DNA of 64,000 nt from Linyphia triangularis (taxonomy: Eukaryota; Arthropoda; Arachnida; Araneae; Linyphiidae), in contig OZ021727.1 in NCBI GenBank assembly GCA_963978545.1, positions 44,491,385-44,555,384 of the forward strand, in the 5' to 3' direction. Shown here in pieces: positions 57,432-64,000 of the stretch. The position numbers were made by a program, and so were the translations under genes. Every line of letters begins with the position of its first letter. Positions within the stretch are counted from its first letter, which is position 1. The notes beneath the pieces are model-generated. The model had not been told where the DNA came from. It searched no databases and saw nothing but the letters and a program-made list of their open reading frames with translations.

Positions 57432-59069
57432 AAATCCATAAAAGGTGTAATTACTATTTTTCTGTAGTTTGCAGTTTTCAATTCCTTTTTTTCCCTGTTG
57501 CTTCTTTGAGAGTTTGAACAATACACTCTCCTTCTTACCTCTATTGTATTTATTTATGGTGAATTATATTCTTTCCTTCTTCGGCAGAATTTAAGATATT
57601 TCACTTCTTAGCATATAACTCCCTTTTATGTTTCAGTGCACTTTCTTTGGACTTTTGGCAGGTCTTGCTGTAGTAAATGGGATCGGTTATTGCTCATTAT
57701 ATAGCGGCTACCTTCCTCCTGTCTTACCATTAGATACAAGCGGTTGTCCTGATTACAATAGTACTCTACAACAAGTTGCAGGAGCAGCGAATCTATCCTC
57801 TGATATTCAACAATGCTCCAATAAAACTACAATGAGTGGTGTTTCCGAGTAAGTTAATACAGAATTTTGTTTGCGACTATTTTCCTGTAAAAGTCTGAAT
57901 TGTCCCTCTAACGTCGAAGCATTTAATTTTAGATAATTTAAATTATTTTTTAAGGATAACTTTTGAGAATACAAAGAGGAAGCCTTCAACCTTATAAGAA
58001 TTGTTTATATGGCATTTATATAAAATGTATAGAGATAAATTAAAACTATTGATATATGCTTTGAATTTACCATGAAAATTCGGTACTATTAAAATTTGTA
58101 AAATAAAAAGTGTTTACTTTGAATAAATTTTAGTATAATATAAATTATTTATATAATGTGTAAATGATATAAACGTGTGTAAAAGTATGTATTTGTTTGT
58201 TTTTATAGGAATATATTTGGGTTGTACAAAATGCCTTTCAATTTAATAGCAGTTATCGGATGTATAGTAACCGTCCTTTCAACTTTAATTGCCAGTTTAC
58301 TAATAGGTACTGTTTCTTATGTCATTCATTTATTTATTACTTAAATTATGTTTTATATACTTTTTAAGTAAATTATATTTTATGCATTTCTTACGTAAAT
58401 TATATTTTATACATTTTATATGTAAATTATATTGTATACATTTCTTATGTAAATTATATTTTATATATTTATTATGTATTTTTAATAAGAAGTAGTTTAC
58501 ATTTTTTGTTGTCATCGTACTGAAATACTCTTTAATGGTATTATCATGGTTGCGTTCCTTTTTTATTGGTGGTTTAGACTACTACGTATGTCTTTTTCTT
58601 TTATTTTTTTTTGATTAAATTTTTATTGAAAATTTAAAGCATTCTTTAAATATAGTTATCAAAGTTCAAAACAAGATCCTGTCGAAAAAGATTGAAGTTT
58701 TGATGCATTTTATAAATATATGAATAGAAATCAAATTTTTACCAATGTCACTTGAATATATGTTGTCGAACACCTATAAGTGAAACGTGTAATATTTAAA
58801 GAGTTTTCCCCTTTTTTCCTTAAAAAAGTACTTATTTAAATTGTTTTTATTTACAACAAGTATAATAGTTCTTTCCAAAAGATGATAATTATACAATATC
58901 AAAATTTTGAATATTTTTAGACAGATTCAAAGATGCCATTCCATCAGATTCCACGTGCTTGAGCCCTGTCGTAAGAACTTGGATGCACAGAGTTACGAAT
59001 GTAGTTTCGTCAGAAGAACAATTTGAACTCACTACAATTGAACTGCAGCGATATAAAAACACCGACTGA
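19286..59069 (+). CDS. SLC5-family sodium:solute symporter, sodium-coupled monocarboxylate transporter-like (gene, 11 coding exons)
   Basis: Eleven exons join in phase to 593 residues, close to the ~600 of SLC5A8/A12/A5-type proteins. The N-terminus has the LeuT-fold first helices (LGLTDYAVLVTSLIIPACIGLYF) and DYYLLAGKNASMVPVVMS. The family motif GGLKAVMWTDVFQ is at 177-189. The SSS signature GIFSGSLSTMSSAINSLATV is at 344-363 and contains the small-hydroxyl residues that line the sodium site. About 13 hydrophobic helices and a short polar C-terminus are visible. Such transporters move monocarboxylates, iodide or vitamins with sodium across the plasma membrane; the actual substrate cannot be told. 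No stop or frameshift was found, so the gene looks functional despite a 23.7-kb intron full of transposons. Confidence 0.93.
19697..20361 (-). mobile_element. Small Helentron/DINE-like element in SLC5 intron 1
   Basis: On the minus strand it begins with TAGTAGCTGTGTAGCCCC and has the 'cttcgc'-rich subterminal segment. It ends with a tract matching 'acagcttgttttattattatag'. It carries three internal minisatellite units ('...ttcaacataagtagt...') that match those in the element at 52637 in opposite orientation. The 91-codon open frame inside is a by-product. Confidence 0.7.
20661..22265. mobile_element. Foldback-type element with long imperfect inverted arms
   Basis: The left end (GAACAAC...CTTCAATTACAC... 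GGTCACT) is mirrored at the right end (...AGTGACC...GTATAATTGAAAGTTG...GATGTTC). Inner segments also mirror each other: 'aatgacaggtcccatgg' near 21303 against 'ccatgggacttgtcatt' near 21825. A SINE sits in the middle. Related partial copies occur at 1-667, about 7600-7740 and about 56190-56240. No transposase was seen. Confidence 0.6.
21595..21771 (+). mobile_element. tRNA-derived SINE, copy 2
   Basis: It has the same head as copy 1 (A box TAGTGGTTAGCGTG, B box GGTTCGAGTCC), the same body and an AACC tail, but lies on the + strand. The flanks CCCGAACGGATTG (21582-21594) and CCCGAACCGATTG (21772-21784) are a 13-bp target duplication with one later change. Confidence 0.87.
22452..22517 (+). CDS. 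SLC5 exon 2
   Basis: This 66-nt exon (FLEMRFGKLTRYTISAVFII plus GN) lies between ttcag and GTATGT, phase 0 at both ends. It continues the conserved YE(F/Y)LExRF motif begun by exon 1. Confidence 0.9.
22518..24344. other. Start of SLC5 intron 2, nothing recognised
   Basis: No gene, RNA or complete transposon is visible. There is a modest GC-richer patch at about 22960-23200 and a G-run at about 24291-24301. Short open frames here show no domain. Confidence 0.5.
24345..25345. repeat. Left outer inverted repeat (pairs with 44905-46020)
   Basis: Two tandem diverged units of about 370-400 bp contain 'aaagttgtagaatatta', 'tctacaactttt', 'catcaaagt(c/a)aaaactttttcgtaaaa' and 'ggtgcaccaaaaa'-type blocks. 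The same blocks appear in reverse orientation at 44905-46020. They enclose the CXC relic and, now, the Helentron nest, so they may be the long terminal repeats of one older transposon. Confidence 0.6.
25633..26234 (+). pseudogene. CXC (tesmin/TSO1-like) domain gene relic
   Basis: Two adjoining frames make one protein interrupted by a frameshift near 25872. The first ends ...PPTQEAVMSFAH. The second continues with YHQVKTWMGQ, a short WGW motif and then CGCRKAGLKCSIICKNCHG, followed by an acidic tail and a stop at 26232-26234. The Cys spacing matches CXC DNA-binding domains that recur in arthropod transposon-linked proteins (established family pattern, recalled, not searched). Only the C-terminal part is present. 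It sits between the outer inverted repeats, which suggests it belonged to that element. Confidence 0.6.
26442..27741. mobile_element. 1.3-kb TIR element, TA target duplication
   Basis: The ends are CCGTAAAATGGGGTGAAT... and its inverse, flanked by TA (26440-26441, 27742-27743). The core word GGGGTGAATCGGAAC recurs in subterminal positions near 26469, 26846, 27530 and 27720 on either strand. No transposase was seen. It landed at the 3' end of the helicase frame and now supplies its stop codon. Confidence 0.75.
27726..29632 (-). pseudogene. Helitron/Helentron PIF1-type helicase relic
   Basis: Two overlapping minus-strand frames (29632-28970 and 29015-27726) form the C-terminal half of a Helentron protein. 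The first has the VRGP-like linker (LVNVPGPRSFQQLKIVNG) and LTREQKGIYDRIM. The second has Walker A GGTGKT, motif II DECTMAHK, LLAGDFRQTLPVI and the final TINKAQGQSLE and LYVACSRVG motifs. The break is a one-base loss in a run of five C (29025-29029, + strand); six would restore the frame. The natural C-terminus after TKNIVY is replaced by TIR-derived codons. All helicase motifs survive, so the decay is recent. Confidence 0.85.
29802..29807 (+). repeat. Target site duplication GGCGCG (left)
   Basis: GGCGCG directly precedes the terminal AGTAGTTAG. The same six bases directly follow CTAACTACT at 44704-44709. Confidence 0.85.
29867..30333. promoter_or_regulatory. Subterminal TGACGTCA (CRE-like) array, left arm
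   Basis: Perfect TGACGTCA octamers start at 29867, 29898, 29928, 30017, 30034, 30171, 30188 and 30326, with a ninth at 31663. The first three alternate with CCGGAA/CCGGAT and CACGTGAC words. The units from 30017, 30171 and 30326 are tandem copies 154-155 bp apart. CREB/ATF proteins bind this octamer in animals; whether they do so here is inference. The 64-75 codon frames here merely read the repeats. Confidence 0.65.
30502..30750 (+). other. Unassigned 82-codon frame, left arm (mirror 43761-44009)
   Basis: The frame begins after a GC-poor stretch, is rich in Lys and Leu and has no recognisable motif. It lies between the CRE repeats and the polymerase-like relic and runs opposite to the relic. 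It could be chance. Confidence 0.2.
31185..31340 (-). pseudogene. Relic resembling the C-terminus of Polinton-type DNA polymerase B (left arm)
   Basis: A 51-codon open frame without Met ends at TAA. Its last part contains TKRALSAYDDKRYLLEDG followed by a YAYGHFKI-type ending. I recall the pattern (K.ALS..DDKR...DGI.TLA.GHY at the extreme C-terminus) from protein-primed family-B polymerases of Polintons; I could not search. The codons are GC-richer than the surroundings. It reads outward, toward the terminus. Only the very end of the protein is present, so it is a remnant. Confidence 0.5.
31440..31520 (-). promoter_or_regulatory. Outward promoter-like island, left arm
   Basis: On the minus strand there is an inverted CCAAT box (CTGATTGG, 31503-31510), an E-box CACGTG about 10 nt further on and a TATATAG box near 31469-31475. 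These are spaced as in an RNA polymerase II core promoter and point toward the left terminus. The block is GC-richer than the arm around it. Confidence 0.5.
31800..33360. repeat. Degenerate tandem array, left arm
   Basis: Roughly a dozen units of about 100-130 bp share 'acatataaaaatca(c/t)g(a/t)ctttaaaatgt', '(c)gctaaataa(a)ag', 'aacatacttaaa(c/a)tttct' and 'cgacaaataactttaacatt'. The units differ by substitutions and small indels. Short frames (for example 32080-32265) only read the array. Confidence 0.7.
33370..33640 (+). other. GC-richer island with a 69-codon frame, left arm (mirror 40871-41141)
   Basis: A CCAATCAG box (33403-33410) precedes an open frame at 33422-33631 containing MSHAKTCWNRSGDLYSKNNS, followed by a polar, Ala/Gln-rich stretch. 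The block stands out from the AT-rich arm. It points inward, toward the palindrome centre. I recognise no domain; it may be a first coding exon or a regulatory block. Confidence 0.35.
37225..37286. other. 62-bp spacer at the palindrome centre
   Basis: The last paired bases are the C at 37224 and the G at 37287. The spacer is AT-rich and itself shows weak mirror wording (GTGAAA on one side, TTTCAC on the other), so the turn is not a clean single point. Confidence 0.85.
41151..42711. repeat. Degenerate tandem array, right arm
   Basis: Mirror image of 31800-33360, with the same unit order and the same private differences. Confidence 0.7.
42991..43071 (+). promoter_or_regulatory. Outward promoter-like island, right arm
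   Basis: Mirror of the left island: CTGATTGG at 43001-43008, CACGTG at 43019-43024, TATATAG at about 43036-43042. A start near 43066 would transcribe toward the right terminus, in the same direction as the SLC5 gene. Confidence 0.5.
43171..43326 (+). pseudogene. Relic resembling the C-terminus of Polinton-type DNA polymerase B (right arm)
   Basis: Exact mirror of 31185-31340. A GTAAGT donor-like word occurs inside the frame at 43199-43204. The segment could therefore also be non-coding leader plus intron of a transcript from the island just upstream; the two readings are exclusive. Confidence 0.5.
44178..44644. promoter_or_regulatory. Subterminal TGACGTCA array, right arm
   Basis: Mirror image of the array at 29867-30333, with the same octamer spacing counted from the right terminus. 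Confidence 0.65.
44704..44709 (+). repeat. Target site duplication GGCGCG (right)
   Basis: It matches the left copy exactly. The sequence then continues as GTCACTGG of the host Helentron. Confidence 0.85.
44905..46020. repeat. Right outer inverted repeat
   Basis: Reverse-oriented, diverged copies of the units at 24345-25345 ('ggtgcacca', 'ttttacgaaa(a/g)aatttt', 'ctacaacttttaaattta'). It starts right after the Helentron end, as expected if the Helentron inserted into one older element. An end-like sequence, 'gccgggcaacgtcgagtcatgctagtat', near 46111-46138 may be another Helentron terminus fragment. Confidence 0.6.
46259..46378 (+). CDS. SLC5 exon 3
   Basis: This exon has 40 codons (VLYMSNVLLGPVLALSAVTD...) between a weak-looking acceptor (tttttgaag) and GTAAGA. 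It encodes a conserved SLC5 helix pair. It follows the 23.7-kb intron that contains the giant palindrome. Confidence 0.9.
46379..47980. other. SLC5 intron 3 and the start of intron 4
   Basis: Apart from exon 4 this is AT-rich DNA without a recognisable element. It is moderately less repetitive than intron 2. Confidence 0.4.
47648..47802 (+). CDS. SLC5 exon 4
   Basis: It begins GGLKAVMWTDVFQAALMFLS, one of the most conserved SLC5 motifs. The donor is GA|GTGAGT, phase 2. Confidence 0.93.
47989..48190. mobile_element. 202-bp MITE with 8-bp target duplication (hAT-like)
   Basis: Inverted ends of about 60 bp begin GTTACTTACGTATTAACGCC. The flanks repeat AAAACTAT (47981-47988 and 48191-48198). 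Eight-bp duplications are typical of hAT elements. The ends include GT and AG words but no coding content. It lies in SLC5 intron 4. Confidence 0.78.
48200..49140. other. Intronic DNA, nothing firm
   Basis: One short segment (48515-48580) resembles 1040-1110. The open frames at 48545-48787 and 48865-49050 show no domain. Confidence 0.4.
49300..50640 (+). pseudogene. Endogenous parvovirus-like NS1 (SF3 helicase) relic
   Basis: A GC-richer island reads, in pieces, as the C-terminal half of a parvovirus-type nonstructural protein. The SF3 Walker A (YTGNQTQGK) lies near 49820. Walker B (FINEPYF) and the sensor region (LTSNT) follow downstream. The pieces sit in three frames (49329-49865, 49811-50056, 50053-50415, then from 50399), so at least three frameshifts have occurred. 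A premature TAA is also present at about 50495. A GT...AG intron-like gap (about 50507-50588) precedes an acidic C-terminal tail ending at a TAG near 50623. The endonuclease part and capsid genes were not recognised. It is dead viral DNA in SLC5 intron 4; the genus is not determined. Confidence 0.7.
50700..50735 (+). terminator. Polyadenylation-like signal after the NS1 relic
   Basis: AATAAA at 50716-50721 lies about 90 nt after the last relic codons and is followed by a T/G-containing stretch. It may be the original viral signal; chance is possible in AT-rich DNA. Confidence 0.35.
50740..51424. other. Intronic DNA with (ATT)n microsatellite
   Basis: An (ATT)n run lies at about 51185-51217. 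Nothing else was recognised before SLC5 exon 5. Confidence 0.5.
51425..51565 (+). CDS. SLC5 exon 5
   Basis: The acceptor is ttcaacag and the donor GTAAGT. It encodes LRFDFETRYTFWNSLLRGLV and then YYGTSQIEVQRSLS, matching the conserved NQ.Q.QR.LS region of the family. Phase 2 to phase 2. Confidence 0.93.
51992..52130 (+). CDS. SLC5 exon 6
   Basis: It runs from tttctcag to GTAACT and encodes a hydrophobic helix (IPVLVLEISCSLLGLLIYAV) and the YLCDPV loop, ending in phase 0. Confidence 0.92.
52637..54061 (+). mobile_element. Helentron-like non-autonomous element in SLC5 intron 6
   Basis: It begins TACTAGCTGAATACCCGTGC with the hairpin-forming 'cttcgccacgaaatttcgcc'. It then has repeated 'gctcgcttcgctcg' wording and a minisatellite, and ends '...cacacagcttgttttattattatag'. 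It shares ends and minisatellite with 19697-20361. No coding content was seen. A C-run/A-run (about 53776-53811) interrupts it. Confidence 0.72.
53050..54010 (+). repeat. Helentron internal minisatellite, about seven units
   Basis: Units of about 130-170 bp share 'aaaactactta(t/c)gttgaaaa(t)ttcagagctgtag(c)cctatta(g)aa(g)tcgttttg'. They start near 53070, 53215, 53360, 53508, 53640, 53815 and 53957. Linkers are runs of 'ttaattaattaaaaa'. Confidence 0.75.
54080..54963. mobile_element. 884-bp TIR element with TTAA target duplication
   Basis: The ends GGAACTTGCCTACGTT and its inverse AACGTAGGCAAGTACC are flanked by TTAA (54076-54079, 54964-54967). TTAA is used by piggyBac and Kolobok elements; the G/C termini do not decide between them. 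It lies only 18 bp after the Helentron end. No transposase was seen. Confidence 0.72.
55311..55515 (+). CDS. SLC5 exon 7
   Basis: The acceptor is attttccag and the donor G|GTAATT. It carries the SSS signature with the conserved serines of the sodium site. Phase 1 at the end. Confidence 0.93.
55516..56854. other. SLC5 intron 7
   Basis: AT-rich. A fragment near 56190-56240 (gtgtaattga...attccacactcctag) belongs to the foldback family of 20661-22265. No gene was seen. Confidence 0.5.
56855..57009 (+). CDS. SLC5 exon 8
   Basis: It starts after ttttttag and ends before GTAATC. It encodes VIFGVICIGLTFTFANLQSI and then EGPVLAIFLIGVLTRKA, typical of SLC5 helices 9-10. Confidence 0.92.
57376..57427. 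repeat. (AT)n microsatellite in SLC5 intron 8
   Basis: An uninterrupted AT run. The minus-strand open frame with (IY)n is only a reading of this tract. Confidence 0.9.
57637..57848 (+). CDS. SLC5 exon 9
   Basis: The acceptor is atgtttcag and the donor GA|GTAAGT. It encodes a helix (FFGLLAGLAVVNGIGY) and an extracellular loop with three cysteines and several NxS/T sites. A longer open frame through the donor ends at once and is not used. Confidence 0.9.
58209..58306 (+). CDS. SLC5 exon 10
   Basis: It lies between tttttatag and G|GTACTG. It encodes the final membrane helix (FNLIAVIGCIVTVLSTLIAS). Confidence 0.9.
58921..59069 (+). CDS. SLC5 exon 11 (C-terminal tail)
   Basis: After tatttttag it continues the frame through a polar cytoplasmic tail and stops at TGA 59067-59069. 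The ending KNTD is not an obvious PDZ ligand. Confidence 0.88.
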
Positions 59070-59625
59070 TCATCATCAAAAAGAAACACTTGAGATGTTG
59101 TGCTATTCAGATATACACTTCTATAATTAAGGAGACATATTGTGTTTTTCGAATGTACTGCATTTAATGTTAGCTTTTGTAGAAGTTAATCTACCGTATT
59201 CACCTTTCAGTGTATTTTTATAATTAGGATTACGTATTTACCCTAAATTATTTTACGCAGGTAGCAAAAGAAATATTATCGGCTCTGCATTTTTATCGAT
59301 AATTTATTTTGCTGTTCAATTTCAACATAGCATAGCTATTAAAATGAATTCGAATGTTAAAAGAAAATTACCATAAAAAAGTTGAAAGAACAACAGAGGC
59401 ATCAGAAGGAATACGATAATGCAGTACAACAATACTATATAACAATAAAACAATCTCCCACAAATAGTTAGGCGTTGCAGTTGTAATATTTTCATTATAA
59501 TACTAAAAGTAGATTTAATAGATGAGGATTTAATTGGTGATTCATATTTCATAAAAGATGGTTACAAGATAAAGTTGGTTCTCAAAATTCATTTTAATTT
59601 CGACAGTTACTACCAATAAATAATT
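59070..59625 (+). terminator. Probable SLC5 3' UTR with candidate polyadenylation signals
   Basis: AATAAA hexamers occur at 59444-59449 and 59615-59620, 375 and 546 nt after the stop. Which is used cannot be told. Confidence 0.4.
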
Positions 59626-60067
59626 GTACCTATAAACGTATGGCACCTCCAGTATACCTAAGACTATTTTGCATTACTCTAGAGAATGAATTTTGCTATA
59701 CTTTTCAAAAGGAAAATCAGGTTTTATAAGACTTTTTATTCATGAAGCTTCGCTGGCCTTGTAAATATAAGAATAACAAATATGCAAAAATAATGTTTGC
59801 CAACTAGGGCTGATTCTACAATGTAAAGTATTTTATATATTTTTCCGCATTTAATAGTAAATTAGTTTTATGATATGATACTTTAACCAAATAATTAAAT
59901 ATCTATAAGAGTTTGAAGTTAAGTAAAAATTCATGCTGGCCTTTGTTGGTTTTCTTATAGTCCGAAAGGTGACTGTAAGTTTAGGTATACCATAGAATAT
60001 CAAAGAGGAACATTTAAATGAGGAAGAGTGCAGATAATATTTATTCTCTTGTGAAAATTACTTCCAG

Positions 60068-60151
60068 CTTTTAAAAGTGAGCCAAGTTGGCGATAAATAT
60101 TACGTCTCTGATGGCGTAATATTTATTGCCAACGTGGTTGATTTTTAAAAG
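60068..60151. repeat. Hairpin-forming MITE fragment
   Basis: About 36 nt on each side of a 10-nt loop (60105-60114) are inverted with a few mismatches. The stem includes TTGGCGATAAATATTACG and its inverse. The word 'ttggcgata' also occurs in the foldback family near 20970 and 7728, so this may be the core of that family. Confidence 0.6.
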
Positions 60152-61568
60152 ATGAAAGGTCTTGGCACCAGGAGAGACAAATCGTTTGCAGCCTTTTTAA
60201 TTGAAAATTAAAGAGTGGTGGATTACCAGAGAAAAAAGAATGTTAATTTTTTGTCAAGTTATAACATATTTGGCAATCATATTTAATTCAGCTAATTCAA
60301 ATTTCAATTTTATAACAGTTTTGCCCATATTTGCCCCGGCAGACCAGTGATAAAAATTCTGAATGATGTTCAATGGGGAACTTAAACTCATAGTAGCCTC
60401 ATAATTCGTTAGGAAATGGAAGTGCTTCGAACTTAAACGATTAATATAAAGCCAATACTTTATACGATGGTAAAATGGTAACACATTTAAATACAATACT
60501 TAACCACATAAATAATTTCAATTTAATAGCACTTAAATATAATGACTCACAGTTACTGTTACAATGCTGTTTTCTTTTTCTAATTCTATATTTATCCTAG
60601 AATATTGTGTCTGTCATTTGAATATCATTTTCTGTGTCAATACCACTTCTACTAGATTCAGATTTCGTCCAATACTGTAATATTGGACTCAAGCATTTTG
60701 AATCCGGTGATATCACGTTTCTGTTCTTATCTATAAAATACATAAAAAATTAAAAGTGAAATAATAAACAATTTTAAGCATAGTAAAATATTTTTGAAAC
60801 ATTACCAATATTGTCTACCATAAAGATTTTTAAGTTCCATTCGTCTGGGTTTTATGCATTAAATAAAATGGGAGATTTTTTTACCTCATAAATAGGCAAT
60901 TGGCGCATCACAACAGCTATCAAATTTTACAAATAATAGTTATAATTAATACTTAGAATCTATTTATGTATTATCCATACATTTATGGGTGTTTCTTGAA
61001 ACACTCACTATTTTACATACAGTATAACGATTAAACACGTGTAGGTGTTATTTGAAAGATAAATATGTTTTTTTTTTTAAATGCAAAAGAAAATACGAAA
61101 AGTTTTGGACTTTTGCACAAAATAACATATTCATAAAAAAATGTATCTATATAAAGAAGAGTTTCTTTATGTGTTTGTATGTATTTTTTATTGGAAGTTA
61201 CAGTTTTGTTTCGTTTTTAATGAAATTTCGCACACTTGATTTTCAAAACGAGTAAAAGGAAACAGAATACTTAAAATATCGAGAAACCTATACCTCTAAT
61301 TTTTTTCATCCTATGAGGGTGTTGGTGAGGAATTCTTCAATTTTTTATCTGATCTTGCAAAAATTTCGGCACTTCATCTTCGAAACAAGAGAAGTATTGA
61401 TGACTACTTGGAAAACCCTCTCCCTTCTCCTTTTCACTTCTTAATCGGTTAAATTTATACCTCTAACGTAAAAAGGGCAATTTTCTATGCATCTTTTCCA
61501 TTTTGATTTTTTCTTAACGTTATGCAAAGTTTTCTTATAAATCTGTTAGCATTTGACAGTGCATTGGG

Positions 61569-61623
<55 letters not shown>

Positions 61624-62694
61624 CTCTAAGCAGCTGTTCTGGATTATCTCGTCCTTTGATCCCTTGCTTTTCCAGCAATATACAACATTTTTAAATTTAC
61701 AAATAGAATTTAAAATAAAATATTTTTTTAATATTTTTATCAGAATGATAGTTTAAAACCCATTTAAAACAAAATAAATAATAATTTGAATTAATTACAT
61801 ATTTGAATCAGAAATATAATTGAAATCCCATTGTGGTGGAAACAACTGTACAATTTCGCCTATTCCCTAGACGCTCAGTGGGTATCTCAAAAGGAAACAC
61901 AAAAAATCTTCGAGAATCTCCTTTTTTTAAAAAAAAGAAATATATATTTTTTAAAAAACGAATTAAAAAATTTTCTAGAAAAATAACCTCAGATTAATAC
62001 ATGATACAAAGCAACTATGGTAAAAGTTTCATAAACACAGTAGAAACCTTTTTTAAAAAAAATCGAAGTTTGAAGAACGTTATTTTGAGAAAAACACATT
62101 TTTGTGTGAAATTGTGTCATGGTAAACCCTGTCTTTACATGTTTGTAAATGAATTTTTCTATAGAACTATAAGGAATACAGACCAAAATTATATTTTAAA
62201 AGCACGAGAATAGTTTATATTTTAAGAACATGCAAAAATCTTGAAATCGTTAGTTTTTAGATTTTTAGCTTACTGAATATCCTTAAAAGTATAATATGAA
62301 TTTGAGCTGCACTGAAGAAATTTGGACCGGTTTGTACCGAGTCACAGTTGTTTGCGCCTGAGAAACGCTGGGTTTCAGCTAGTTTAAAATAAAAAATAGC
62401 AAATTTTGATGGAAAGATTGTTGTCTAGACTTAGCATAATTATAATTATGAAAATTTTCATATAGGTAGCTACCAATGAAAAGAAAAACACCGACGGTTG
62501 AGACGAATTCCGGTTTTACGTTTAAACGTGTGTTTAATATTCGTAAGTCGTAGAAGATTAGAAGGAAACTCCACTCACTGGCCATGACAATCCAATATTG
62601 AATTAAAGGATCCTACTGGTTTTCCAGGACAATTTCCAGTTTTTTAGGTTTTCATTTTGCCAATTTTAAATCAAAATTAAAATAAGATACATTT

Positions 62695-62732
<38 letters not shown>

Positions 62733-62881
62733 TGAAATCTAAGCCTCAGAAGTAAATATAAAAATGTTATCTTAAATATTAGATGGAAGCACAATTTTTT
62801 ACTTAAAGAATTTTTACTTATAAAAGAACCCTTAATTTTTTACTTAGAAAAGAGGAAGAATTTAAGACAATTTAACTTTAA

Positions 62882-63714
62882 CCCACTGACGGTCATGGGA
62901 ATGGGCGAAATTTGTTGTTTTCCCTGCAATAATTTTTAAATTATATTTCTAATTCAAATACATAATTTTTTTTTATTATTTTTTATTTATTTTGTTTTAG
63001 ATAGGTTATAGACTATCATCCTAATAAAAATATCTAAAATATATCTTATTTTAAATTTTATTTATTAACTTAAAAATGTTGTGTATTGCTAGAAAAACTG
63101 GAGATCCCAAGACTTATATATACGTGCATGATCGTCAATGGGAGAAATACCTAGAATTCTTACCTATTAAAAAACTGATTATAAAAGTTGTGGAAAAGGT
63201 GAGAAGAGATCCAAGTGTCGCGAACCAGCAGAATGCTATTTTATACAAGACAAAAATATTTCTGAAATGGAAAAAGTAGCTGAAGTTTCAAAAATAAAAA
63301 ATAACTAAATACCTTATTTCACGAGTTATAATATAAAATTTATTTTAGCCTTGTATTTTGAAGAAAATATTTTCTTATGTATTATGAATGTTTTTAACGA
63401 ATGTTTCTCCACAATTAGCAGCTGCATTCAATGCTTGAACATTCATACTTTATTGTATTGAGAAGAAGGAAAGAATGTTTTTTGTGCCTTTTCTTAAAAT
63501 AAAAATCCAAGAATATAAAATATTTGTTTTGTTGTTTCAATAGAATATGAATATTAGTTATCAAAATGCTTATTATCATAGATAAAAGGGTCTATGACTG
63601 TCATTACCCCTATATGAATTTTGAAGAGCAATCCCTATATTTTTTAATTCTCTATAATTTTCGGTACTCCTTTTCGTTAAAGTGAGTCACCTAAAACGCG
63701 AAACACCGCAAGGG
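62882..63714. mobile_element. Possible piggyBac-like remnant (833 bp)
   Basis: TTAA-CCCACTGACGGTCATGG at the left is matched by CCGCAAGGG-TTAA at the right. CCC/GGG ends with TTAA duplications are the piggyBac pattern. The inner TIR agreement is short and imperfect (CCC..TG.CGGT). One 67-codon frame lies inside, without a transposase motif. Confidence 0.35.
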
Positions 63715-64000
63715 TTAATTTCAAAACATTTAACAATCTTTTTGAAGAATTCCCATAACTTACCACAAATCACGTCCATTTGGACATGTAAGAGGTGACG
63801 TAAGCTTATTTTTCGAATTGATACATATTTATAATTAATGAAAACAATTAAACGTGAATTTCGCTATTTTAAATATACCATTAATTGGTAATTAAAATAA
63901 TAAATAATTAAATGAATTTTTATTAATAATCAATTAAATGAATAATTATCTAATAATTGATTAATTGTTAATAATAATTAACAATGCTGACCATTTATAA

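Larger units (their letters stand above)
59626..64000. other. Intergenic region downstream of SLC5
   Basis: AT-rich DNA without a recognisable gene. It holds the hairpin and the TTAA-bounded remnant listed separately, a 50-nt poly-T (about 61570-61619) and a poly-T at about 62698-62726. The 63076-63279 frame has no recognised domain. Confidence 0.5.

Noticed and set aside
57339..57521. Minus-strand frame with (IY)n
   Set aside because: It only translates the (AT)n microsatellite.
63076..63279. 67-codon frame as a real small gene
   Set aside because: No recognisable domain, high Lys/Ile content, no splice or promoter evidence; kept only as content of the possible TTAA remnant.
1..64000. CRISPR arrays, bacterial operons, ribosome binding sites, rRNA
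   Set aside because: None seen; the window is clearly eukaryotic, with spliced genes and eukaryotic transposons.

Overview
The window is a stretch of animal nuclear genome. It is strongly AT-rich, its genes are split by long introns with GT/AG borders, and it is full of eukaryotic transposons (Helentron, BEL/Pao, tRNA-derived SINE, TIR elements). The mix, plus a parvovirus-like relic, suggests an arthropod; a chelicerate is possible, but I cannot fix the species from sequence.

Two protein-coding genes could be rebuilt, both on the + strand. The first (5662-14433, two coding exons, 467 residues) encodes a secreted-then-anchored leucine-rich-repeat membrane protein with a signal peptide, LRRNT, about ten LRRs, LRRCT, one transmembrane helix and a short basic tail. 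A probable 5' untranslated exon ends at 4028. The second (19286-59069, eleven coding exons, 593 residues) encodes an intact SLC5-family sodium:solute symporter of the sodium-coupled monocarboxylate transporter type. Every exon joint keeps phase and no stop interrupts the frame.

The LRR-gene intron (6774-14141) holds a BEL/Pao pol relic split by a 338-bp MITE. It also holds a 2.5-kb element with ~300-bp inverted ends and a 10-bp target duplication that ends only 29 nt before the splice acceptor, and a SINE lies inside that element. SLC5 intron 1 holds a small Helentron-like copy and a foldback-type element carrying a second SINE.

SLC5 intron 2 (22518-46258) is a nest of insertions. A CXC-domain relic is flanked by ~1-kb diverged inverted repeats. 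A Helentron (about 26323-44902) with a helicase relic lies inside. Within the Helentron sit a 1.3-kb TA-flanked TIR element and a 14,896-bp near-perfect palindrome (29808-44703).

The palindrome is the most unusual object here. Two 7,417-bp arms surround a 62-bp spacer. Its ends are AGTAGTTAG...CTAACTACT, and it has a 6-bp target duplication, GGCGCG. Near each terminus are arrays of TGACGTCA, outward promoter-like islands and an open frame resembling the C-terminal end of a Polinton-type DNA polymerase B. I read it as a previously unrecognised snap-back (palindromic-dimer) Polinton/Maverick derivative.

Later SLC5 introns hold a 202-bp MITE with an 8-bp duplication, a decayed parvovirus-like NS1 (SF3 helicase) endogenous viral element (49.3-50.7 kb), another Helentron-like element with an internal minisatellite, and a TTAA-flanked TIR element. 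The last 5 kb is intergenic, with a hairpin, a long poly-T and a possible piggyBac-like remnant.
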